A stretch of DNA of 64,000 bases from Pelargonium tetragonum. Taxonomy: Eukaryota; Streptophyta; Magnoliopsida; Geraniales; Geraniaceae. The position numbers were made by a program, and so were the translations under genes. This document shows, piece after piece, positions 39,068 through 49,600 of this stretch. Position 1 is the stretch's first letter; each line of letters begins with the position of its first letter. Location of the stretch: positions 1-64,000 of the forward strand of contig JAYMTL010000018.1 in the NCBI GenBank assembly GCA_036897445.1. Direction: 5' to 3'. The notes under the pieces were generated by a model, which worked only from the letters and a program-made list of their open reading frames with translations, was not told the DNA's origin and did no database searches.

Positions 39068-41150
39068 CAGGAAAATCAATTAACAGGGAGTCTTCGTCTT
39101 TTTGTATTTTTAGGTTTCCCAATCCCATAGAATAATAATTGAGAAAAAGTGAATAAGTAAAAAGCATAACAACTATTCACTTAAAATATAGAAATGAAAA
39201 GGTACATTAATTTTTTAATCACCCGGAAATGCTCATAAAATGGGTTTTTTATTATTCTAAGGAATCCCAGTTGTCCTGAGTACTTTCCCTCTTGTTTTTG
39301 GTCTAATTAGTCCAGTCCTTAAGTAACAAGGAATGAAGTTATATCACAAGGGAAGGTTTCGGCAACTTCTCAACTTGGTGTTAACAGGGAATAGAGGGCA
39401 AGTCTAGGAAAAGTGTAAGAGTTCCTTTTCGACCTTATGAGTAGTGGGTGTAGGGCTTACTTCATTTAATTGGGTAGCTCTTTGAGATAGAATTCAATAT
39501 CTTTTGCAAGATAAAGTCTTGTGAGTTTAGATAGCTATAGTAAATCGAACTAAAAAGCCTGGAATGTACCGAGTAAAAAACGCCTTACTGAGTATCTAAA
39601 CTCTTGATAAAAGGACCTCAAGTTTGTATTGTTTCATTTTTCATCTTCAAACCAAATTTGTTATTGCCCTTTCTTTATTCCTGAAATTTCAATTCAAGAG
39701 GGTTTTAGAGTCAAGTATCAAGTATATAGCTAAGTTTTTTCTTGTGGGCTCTTGTCACCGGGTTTCCCTTTCATTTCATTTAGAAAGTTAAAGTAAGCAG
39801 TTTCCCGTAAAAACTTTTTATTTAGAGTTTAGAGGCTAGTTTTCTTTTAGGGGTCTCTCTCGAAGAAGTGAAGTGAACTTGGCTATATAGGTATGCTCTA
39901 TTCTATATAATATAAAAAGTGAAAGGAAGTATACTCAAGCTGCAGGTATTATCAAGACAGCTAGGAACAGATTAAGAAGTCTAGTATTTAGTTCTAAACT
40001 AAAAAAGGGGGTAGCACTCCAATTTTCTCAGTTGGGTCTTTTTCTTAGATAAGATATTAGACTGGACAAGGATTCTCCAAGTAAATCAAGGTCTTTCGTA
40101 CTTAAAAGAAGCCCTCAATCTCTGAAAAAGTAAATGGAAAACCTAGTAAATACAGGCTCTGAAAGCCCTTGACATCTACCCCGACCTTACTCAAGGAGCG
40201 ATAAACGTAAGATTTGTGAAACTTAATACGAACCTTTCTGAATTCGAGTGTTTCCTTTAGCTTATTAAGCCCTTATGGAAAGCTAACAAGTATTTACTAG
40301 AAAAGTAATTTAGTAGTACCCCAGCATCCCCGAAAGGTTAGTAAAGCACTTGTTTCTGCGTACCTTTGTTTTTTATTAATATTAAAGAGGTGTGAAAGAT
40401 ATGAAGGTTAGAATCAGAGGGTAGGTAGAGCCGCTTATATAGCTAATAGGGGTTTGAGGTACGACAGAATCTGAATGAATCGAATATAGCTATGAAATCT
40501 TATATCTCGGAAGAGAAGAGGTGGACAGGTGGAGACTGAGAGCTAAGAAGCAAGATTTCAACTAAGTAGGAGATCAGTCTTTTTTGTTCCTTTGTTTCCA
40601 ATTACTAAAAAGACTAAGCTAAAGCTACGCGGGGCAATTAAAAGTTTCTTCTTAGCGTATAAAGGCTGTAAGGAGAGGTGAAAAGGAAGGGGATTTCCTT
40701 TAATCTTCTTCTTAGGGGCTATAAAAATCTCTTTGTAAACAGGCATAAAAGTATGAAATGTCAAAATTCAATCGTTTACTGGATACACTAGCACCTGTTT
40801 TAGTGCATTTAAATTGCCTTACAACTCGGTTTTATATTCTTGTAATGAATCAAGGTATTGTCCTTAATTCTTTATTTGTAATTCGTTCTTAAATCTTTGT
40901 CTTAAGAGTTTCTTTTTTGGGGCTTTTGAAATTGTTTGTTAATTTCAGTTTCTAGTTTTTTAGATTAGAAAGGGGTCCCTTAAATTTATATAATGTAAAG
41001 AGTAGAGAACGAGCCTGGGAATTGTCAAAGTTTAGTTGGTGGTCAAAGCAGGCGCCCCTAGTTTAACTTTAGGAGGGGTTTTGGTACCAGCAGTATTCAG
41101 TTCAGATGGGTCTTTTTTCTTTAACTAAATTGCCCTATAACCACAAAAAA
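39068..41150. other. G-rich block, no gene seen
   Basis: 40,381-40,440 has 19 G and 4 C and 40,501-40,560 has 20 G and 7 C. It carries the 39,315 repeat. The transition from the C-rich block on the left coincides with repeat copy B at 38,925. Confidence 0.55.
39315..39352 (+). repeat. 38-base dispersed repeat, copy 1
   Basis: It matches 57,495-57,532 at 31 of 38 positions without gaps, in the same orientation; the core is TAACAAGGAATG. The flanks are not convincingly alignable. It lies in the 39-41.1 kb G-rich block. Confidence 0.55.
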
Positions 41151-42375
41151 TGACTGAAAACTAATACAAATGGAAGTGTAAAGGCAGGAATTCCTCCACG
41201 AAATTCTCGTAAAAAGTTTCTTTTTAGTAGTCTAAAGTCCCATACCAATCTCTTAACCTCTTTTATAAGCTTCTAGACAAGCATTTAAGCTAAACAGATA
41301 GTATACTTTTTAGTTGCTAACATAGAGAATTTTGTGCCTTAATAAGTCTAGAGTCTTCTTCGGAAAGTCAGTCTTAATATTAATGTAGGTATAACCTTGA
41401 GGATAAAGTAACTTCATGAGGGTACTAATCTTTAGTTTAGTAAGGTATTAGAGTAGAGGGATCCCACTAGATTTACAGCAATAAAAAAGAGAATCAAGAT
41501 TTCATTGTATATTTCTAGTTTAAAGGCTTTGAAAACCAAGAGCATTCTGAGTAGAAATCCGGGTCTTTTTAGTATATTGCATACGCTTTTCATAAGCTCC
41601 TTTTTTCGTATTTATTATCTTTCTTTTCAGGCCTGCGTTACTATTTGCTGGAGTCTTGTGTGGAATGCTAAAAGTGAGGGATCCGGTTTTAGCTTTTTCA
41701 AGTATTAGAATTCATGTATTCGACCCTCCGATTGATTACTCTGTTTTCTTTATTGCATGATAGTCTTAGTATAGCCCTTAATAAGGACAATCGGTTTTGT
41801 ATTACTTTGTTATTAACGAATCCACTAGAATTAAAATATACGAAAGGAGACTTTTTATGCTTTCAATCCCATTGTATATAGTTCCCCCTTTCCTTATAGC
41901 TTTATTATTATTAAAATCTCTACAGGAACCGGTAAATACTAGTTTAAATGCTCAAAAATACAAATACATAGGAATCTCGCGCGAGTCTCTTGGCTAGCCT
42001 TTTCCTTTTTTGTTTTTAGTGCTTTCCTTTACAAAAATATTGCAGCTAATTTGTACAGATAAAAAAGCACTGCGTCGGCTAGATATAGGTATTGTCGTAG
42101 TTCTATCTAGGTGATTCTCGATATTTCACTTTTATAAAGTTAGTTTTAGGCTTTAATTTAATTAGTATGTCAAAAAGTTTTTTTAAGAGTCCCAATAAAA
42201 ATCTTTACGAATCCGCTTATTATTATCTGAAACTTAGTTTAGTTTGACCTTTCTTTAACCGGTAATTTTGAAGTAACTGGACCTCTAGATTAACAAGTGC
42301 ATAAATATTTTATAGTTAGAAAGTAGACAACCCACTTCTATATAAGTGATTTTGTTCCCTTTTTATAGCAATTAC

Positions 42376-42395
42376 TTTACTATATATATAGTAAA
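42376..42395. repeat. 20-bp perfect palindrome
   Basis: TTTACTATATATATAGTAAA is a perfect palindrome around a TA core. A related imperfect palindrome (TACTATAAATATA and TATATAGTA) lies at about 58,180-58,206 and is likewise followed by AAATC. Confidence 0.85.
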
Positions 42396-42480
42396 TCTGA
42401 GAAATCTCATTCCGAGTAGTTCTAATTCTTAATATCTCATACCGGTTTGACTTTTCTTAGTTTTAGGTTAACTGACCTCA

Positions 42481-42501
42481 GCCTTTTGTTGCATATGCAT
42501 A
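42481..42501 (+). repeat. Short repeat with TGCATATGCA palindrome, copy 2
   Basis: Partner of 13,181-13,202, same orientation, with a one-base gap and one or two mismatches outside the 14-mer. Confidence 0.4.
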
Positions 42502-43949
42502 TACGAGAAGGGGGCAGTCCCGTTCCATAAGGAAATCTTGTACCATAGCCGACACACTATAAGGGCATAGAGCTACCTCATATTATTGGTAGGTTGCTTT
42601 TTCGTATTCATTTTTCTATATTACTTACTGTTGAAGGGAGTTACTCTAAATCGATCCTGGTTTAGTTATATAATTAGAAAACTTTACTTATCTTTATAGT
42701 TGGAAACCCGGGAATACGAAGCAAGCCTTACTTTAAGACAACTGCACAGAAATGAAAATTCCAATTTCAGGAAGAAAATCAAGGGACTCTTACTACTATA
42801 CTTAAGTAAAGACTTTCCAATAAAGGCTAATAAACTTCACGGATAAGGTAAGAAAAACAGGATAAAAGCGTAGAAAGTTATCTCGAGAGTTTTTGCTGGA
42901 TTAATAAGGAGTAAGGCAACTAGGTTCTAATTCCTAAAGTAAAGACTAAACAAGAGGTAGGGGATAATCAAGTAAGCAGGGGTTACGCAATCAAATGAAA
43001 TTTATAAGAAAAAGCTTTAACTCTCATCTCGAAATGTCTAAAAAGGGAAAAGTCCTCTAAAAAATACGAATGACTCCAGTAGCTTCAACCCTTTCAATTT
43101 TTCTTAACTATACTAGAAAAACCAAAGCCTAAAAAACTATCTATAAAAACGAAAACTTATATATTCGAAAACCCCAAAAGAATATCCAGAATGCTTTTGT
43201 AAGCTCTCGGCTTTTATTAAGTTGAATTTCCTCTATAAAATTCTTTTCCTCTTAGAAAGCCTTTTGTTCAGGAATTCCTAATCTCTAAGGAGCCCACTTT
43301 TCCTACTAAGAAGAAAAAGCTACCTTACAGAATAGAAAATTTCTTAATGAACTTTCCCTTTACGTTTTAAATACAGGAAAGTTTGGTGTATTTACCCTGT
43401 TCTGTAGTAGATATTCTAGGATTCTTAGGGGATAGGTTTGTTGTTATCGTTAAATAAGGATACCCTTACAAAGGGTACATCCAAAACCGGATACTCAACT
43501 AACTTTTCCGCATACCCTTTAGACCTTTTTTTAGGAACTATAACCTTTGTATTCTGCATCTTATAAGACCTTGTTTAGTAAAAGTAAAAAACTCATTACC
43601 CGCCCGGAAGAGCAAGACTCTTCTAATCTAAATAATGAAAGAACTCCTAAACTTTTCTCTCAACTTTCTTTTTAAAGCCCAACTTGAAACTTTGTACTAA
43701 ACGTTGAGTAGCCTAAAACCTCCCTAGCTTTTGCCTTTTGGGATTTGGAAACTAGATTTTCTATACTTCAGAGCTATACCCGTTTTGAAAGCCCAGTTAA
43801 CTGCAGCTTAGCCCGACACCTTCCCTGGGCCCCTTTATTAGGTGTGTTATTAGTGTCTTCTTGCAGTGTAGCTAGTATTGGATTATTCTTTGTATTCCCT
43901 GTTAAAAAAAGAGAAAGGGAGTAGCTAGTAAGGGCAGCACCCATCTTAT

Positions 43950-44090
43950 TTTGTATATATTTATTATCTTAATGTACTTATTATAGAGTATAGTTATAGG
44001 TTACTTATTGTATTGTTATTATATAGGTAGATGGGTAGTAATAGGTATACAATATTATAGATAGTAGTTTCTTTCTAAGGTATATTGCTA
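43950..44090. repeat. Low-complexity T/A/G tract
   Basis: About 140 bases built mostly from TATTA, TTATAG and TAGGTA words, with almost no C. It looks like a decayed simple-sequence array; no clean unit can be defined. Confidence 0.6.
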
Positions 44091-44879
44091 AAACTTGGAG
44101 CTGAAACAAGGAATTCTATATATATTATTATTAGAGCTACCCTCGCTTTTAGTTAGGTACCTGCCGAGAATTTCAGTCCATATCTAGGATCTCTCATTCC
44201 TTATCTTATATGCTATCTTGATCATACAACCGCTGTACTAAAATTCCTTAGTAAAAAGAAACATAAACTATAAAAGGTTAAGTAACACAAGAAATTTGAC
44301 CTATTGGTACTATGTCGTAGTATACCCACACGTGGGCACTGCAGACAACAAAAGCAAAATATTCTAAACTCTGCGAATACCCATCTGAATACTGAAGATA
44401 GAATACAGTTCTACTAAGGCATGAGGCCCTCCTTAAAGTTCAAAAAGTCCAGGTAAGGAAGATAAAGGGCAGTTACTCTAGCATAGCTCCATGCTAATTA
44501 TCCATCCAAAAGCCGGGGTTTAGAGTTTAACAAGGTAAAGGCCTTTCCGTACTATACATCCTTTTTCCTACAAAGCTCGTCTACTTGTTAATAAATAGCA
44601 AAAAAGAGGCGGATAGACCCCGGTCGTATAACTAAAACCTGAAGGAACCCTAACTGTTTCTGTAAAGTCTAGCACAAAATCACGGTTACCCTTTGTTAGC
44701 TTAGGCCTGTAGCATTGATTTTCATTATCTCCGGAAAAACCTCTAGGAAAACTATCAACTAAAAGTCTCGTTCTTTTTTATATACCTTGTAAGCCTAGTT
44801 AATAAAAAAGGATAACTCCACGGATTTTTTATAGAACTGATAGAGGGGAAATAGGGTTAACGCAAGCCAAGAAGCCTTG

Positions 44880-45480
44880 CCAAGAGGGCTCGCCAGTACT
44901 CCTTTCGGACGCGAAAGTTAACATTACGAGGAAAGAGCTAGACCTGTGAAACTGGTGGGTGAGCTTAGCGATAAGTTCTGAGAGCACTTTGGATAATAGA
45001 ATTCGAGAGTAACCTATATAGTCCTGAAGTATATAATAGCATAAGTCGCCCGGATTCTCTTTAGTAACAAGTACCTTTTAGTAAAATAAGCGCACCGCGT
45101 AATCGTCCTCGCCAACCCATTACTTTATTCAATACAAACTCAAGCGCATAAAAGAAACTCCCTTTATTGTACCTCATTTTGAAGTGTTGTCTCAGTCCTA
45201 TGTCTCTATTGATATTGAATCTTGCTTTTCCGAGACGGGAACCCCTACCCCTGTTTCACGCATTCCCACCAAGCTCTTCGTTTTATCTCTGGAAAAAGCC
45301 CTGGGATAATTACGTATATTAAGCTTTTGGTGACGTCTAAGTCAAAAATGACAATTTTAGTTTCGCCCGATGGTAGAACATTTCGCCTAGTAAATAGTAA
45401 AGAAAATTCTTCTTTTTCGGAGATTCAGAATTGGGTGAAACCCGTCGGTTTACTTTCTTCATCCTTGGAATAGTTACAAT
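44880..45480. other. GC-richer patch with overlapping open frames, unrecognised
   Basis: This patch is visibly richer in G and C than its surroundings. An 83-codon frame (45,222-45,473, TTG start) overlaps a second + frame that is open from 45,103 to 45,306 (68 codons, no ATG). I do not recognise either product. It may be a decayed or captured gene fragment; equally, lower stop density may simply follow from the higher GC. Confidence 0.3.
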
Positions 45481-46397
45481 ACCAAGCTTTCAAATGACTT
45501 CCGAAACAAGGAATAGGGCCTGTCACTCCCTTTGTATACAGGAGGGTTGTCTTCTCGCTTATAGATTTGCTCGTGCCGGTAGCTGTTCTTTTTGAATTTA
45601 GGTTACTCTTTGTTAAGATTACGCACCCTAAGGATCCCTTACGGAGCTCCCAAAATTTTTTAAGTCCTCGGGTTCTATTCGCTATACGTTCTATTCATTT
45701 TTCATAACGAAACTTATATTATAAGCTAGAGCTCCTCCCGCCCTGGGATTCTTACTAATAAAAGTTTTTTCTATCCTAAAGGGTTGCTTTTCCAAAGTTT
45801 CCGGAATTTTCTCAAACGTTCTGGTGTCGGATAATAGCGCTCCTTTACTTTATTAGTCTAGTTTTTTGGGTGTCCCTTCCAGCCTCTGGTAAATACAGCT
45901 GTTACTATAGAATCCTACGACGGAAATGTGAAATTAACATATAGGTCTAGGGAAGCGCTTTATTAAGAAAAGACATAAGATAAAAGGATAAACCATGCGT
46001 TTTCCACCTGCTTTAATTCAGAAAAAGGTAGTTACATTATAAGAAAACCGAGCATTCCAATTCTGATATTAAAAGTGAAACTTACAGCGATCCCGGGGCT
46101 TTTAGAACAATTGTATAATTCTTGGTCATACCCTACAGAGTAATAGAGCAAAAACTTCTAAAATAAGTATGAGAATCCTCTATAAAGAAAGTAACCCTCC
46201 TTGCTTGTAGACGCCCACCTCCCTTTTTTTAACGAGGCTTGTGCTATAAAATTGTTTGGTTGTTTACATCTTTATAGAGAAAGCAAGGTAGAATACCGGG
46301 CACTAGAACACAAAGTAGTAAGTAAATCTAAGAAGTCAGTAGCTCATAAAGCAACAAAGAAATAGAAAGAAAACAAGGAAATAAAATTTCATAACCC

Positions 46398-46676
46398 ATG
46401 GATTTCTTGATTCTTTTGGTCAGCCGTATCCGCCTTAAAACGCAATCCCTTTACGGAACACGCCATCTATACAACGGGGGTGCTCGATCCCCACCCCATT
46501 CCAAGAGCTTTCCAAAGCTTTTCTTTGACCCTAGGCCAGATGTAGTAAGGTACTGCGAACTACTTTCTTCGACAAGTCCTTCTCCTCTTCTCATTCCCAA
46601 ACAAAGATATGAGGTAAGAGAATGCAGTTGCCTCAAAATAGAGAATGCTGATAGGAGTTGCTCATCAATTACTTAA
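46398..46676 (+). other. GC-richer patch, open on both strands, unrecognised
   Basis: A 92-codon frame opens with ATG (MDFLILLVSRIRLKTQ...) and is overlapped by a 61-codon minus-strand frame (46,451-46,636). The patch is one of the most GC-rich in the window. The predicted protein is Arg/Ser/Pro-rich and resembles no mitochondrial or plastid protein I know. A chimeric mitochondrial open frame or a foreign insert is possible, but function cannot be assigned. Confidence 0.25.
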
Positions 46677-46679
46677 GTG

Positions 46680-49600
46680 ATTTAATAAAAAAGGCTCTTG
46701 TATAGCTATAAGAAACTGAAATGCAGCCTTAAAAGTCAAAGACTCTTAAATTTGGCAATTTCCTTTCTCTATAAGCCTTAAATCTCTTATTTAGGAAACT
46801 GACTCTAGGAGATTAAAAAAAAGAAGCAAAAACAAGCAAGCTTTTCACTATTACGCTTTCTTTTGTCAAATCTATCACTACAACAAGGAAAGTCTCTCCC
46901 TTAAGTATATACTGAAAGGGGGATCTTTACCAGGTTTTGAGAGGGCTAAACGGGGAAAACTTCTTTTTAGATAGGACAAAAAGCTGCCACAGTAAAAGGC
47001 ATTCGAAGTCTAAAAACTACAGGTATCGCCTGTACTCTAATACGAGCCTACCTCTTAATTTTATAGAACCATATAAAGGAAACCTACTGGATAGACTTGC
47101 TCTATAGACAGAGTAAAAGCGACAGATTCCCTGAATGAATTTGAAATTAGAATGTCTTGTACTAAACAAAGGAATGAGTATTCTACCGAACCCGTTACCT
47201 TACTCGAAAAGAAAGTAGAAAGAGCCCTACTCTTAAAGGGGCTGGGGTATGATTTTTTCTTTTTTATAGAGTAAGTAAAAGCAGGTAAAACTGGGTACTT
47301 TATAAAAAGCAGATCCCACAAAGTACAATGAAATTGTTCGGGAAAGTCCTCGATAAGAGAGTAGTAACAAATAGGACCCCTTTTAGAAGGCAAGTATCGG
47401 TTAACAGTTTTTGAAATATTAAGAGCGCAGAATCACTTACATAATACCAAGAGTATAAAAATTCTTTTACAGTAATTAAATGGCGCTTACCCTTAACTTT
47501 GTTTTGTTCAAAAAATCCTTAGTATGCGTATTGCTATTGGCGCTTTTTTGTAGGAGGGGCGCTGGTAGATAAATCAAAGGAATCCTAATATGAATGCAGA
47601 AGGTTAAAATTTTTTAAGAGCTACTAAAAAGGGAAGTTTGAGATATAAGTATTTTCCCTGAATAGGATTCTCTTAAATAAGCCGTTAATACTTAAGTACT
47701 TTGGACTCTATGCTCTCATAATCGGAGGGGGTGCTCCAAAACCTATATACTCTGAACTCAATTAGAGAATTGGCTTAAAGTCAGGGGATTGCACACTATA
47801 ATAGTCTGACACAAATCAAGATACATAAACAAAAAGTAGGGCTTACATAATTCTACAAAACAAGGTAGAACCTCTCTGATAGGATAAAAATGAAGTGCAT
47901 AAGATTATAGGATCCTTTAATCGGTATAGAGTTTTGGTATGAAAAAAGGCGGGAATAGAGGTACTACCTGTGTATCCACTAAGTAATTATAGTTTTTCGG
48001 CTATAACAAAGTTATTTTGGTTTTTAGTAACTGAAGAAATTCCCTAAGTAGGTTTTTTTAAACAACTCCTACTGAACCCGAACCAGAGGGAGTCCTATAC
48101 TTCCCCCAGCTTTTAATTAGTATTTCTTGTATATAGATAGAAAGGTCTTTCTCTTGTAGGATTCCTAGGTAAAGGGTATTCCAAATCGAATGAGTCATTT
48201 TTCATTCTTTTTCAAATCCAAAAATGCAACTTAAGGGAACCCTTTTGCAGGGACTGCTTTAGCTGTTTATCCTTTCATGTTTACCTTCACCTGGCTACCA
48301 ACTAAATTAATTAAGTACCCGCGCTTTTTTAGGTAGAGTAGGTAATGTAATTACTTCGATACACTAAAGAAGAAGGGATCCTACTAAAATACCTTATCCC
48401 TTTGATATTTGTGTTTATTTAAAGCGTATTCACCCTTAACTTTTTTACTATAAAAGCACCGAGCCTCAGTTATTTTATTATCCCACTTTGTAAACTGGTT
48501 ATTACCAAATATAAAAATGAGTTTCAATTTGACAAGCTTTAAGGGGTTATCTTAGTACCCTTTCCTCGAAAAAGAAACTTTAGCCGCCCTCTTATAATAT
48601 AAGTTTTGATAGACAATCAAGCTCGAGGGTACCTATAACTCCAGTTTACTGGATATAAGGATACTTGAACATTTACGGAATATCCTTTGTATTTCCATTA
48701 CTTTGGCTAATTCGAAAGAAGAAAGCTTAAACTTCAGAATTACAAGTTCTAGGAAATTTATATTATTTAGATAAGTTATTATACTCTTTATAAATAGAGG
48801 AAATCGGTAAGCGAAGTAGTATGCCCCTCTGAAATTGTCCTTTTTTTTAGGTCTGAAAAACCATACTAAATTTTCTTAGCACGGATTGCTTAAAAATAAA
48901 GATTAGACTTTTTTGTAGCACATAGAATCCCCACATATGACTTTATAAGACACTACTAATTACAAGTGGAACCTTGAAAAGTTATGAAAAGACGTACGGG
49001 ATAGGGCTTTGCCTAATAATTTACAAGCATGCGTGTTTGAAGCTCTAGGTATTAGTTGTTAGGCTTTAATAATTAATAAAAAGTAGGAATTTTTCAGTCC
49101 GTGTATTCCGGGTAGTATACAAGCCAAAATTCACTCCTTATTTTTGCTACACAAAGGTAGAGCCCCGGGGAAACCTTAAAGCATTCGGAAGTTTAGTTAC
49201 CTTTACGAGTCAAATAACTCCTAAAATCTGTGTACTACTTTACTTTATAGCTATTCCTATGTCTCAAGGAATTGCACGGCCCAGGGGTAACAAGTCTTTC
49301 TGGATATACTAAATGTCTGGGTTTAATACAAAAAATTCTTGTAATTACTTTGTAGAGGAATAAATCCTAATTTTTTTAAGAGTTTTATAAATTAGTTAGT
49401 AGTATTAGTCAGAATCTTTCGTATGTATTCTTGCCCTAATGAAGGGACTTGAGCCTTTCCTTGACTAAGAAGCCCCTATATTTTACCCTTTATCTTCTTA
49501 TGCCCACTCTTAAAAATTTTAAGAATTTGGTTTTTAGTTCTAGTAGAAATTCCTTAATCCTCTAGCGGTCGGTTTAATACCATTTCTTTGTAAGAAGTGC

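Larger units (their letters stand above)
41151..44879. other. AT-rich spacer, no gene seen
   Basis: It holds the 42,376 palindrome, the 42,481 short repeat, a possible partial repeat at 42,013 and the low-complexity tract at 43,950. Frames of 66-67 codons at 41,505 and 41,797 are unremarkable. Confidence 0.6.

Noticed and set aside
46484-46504. CGATCCCCACCCCATTCCAAG, vaguely like the plant mitochondrial 5S rRNA core
   Set aside because: The resemblance is limited to about a dozen bases and the surrounding 5S helices are absent.
47061-47393. Longest open frame, 110 codons, minus strand
   Set aside because: No domain, motif or family resemblance, and composition like neighbouring frames. One frame of this length is expected by chance in 64 kb at this GC content.
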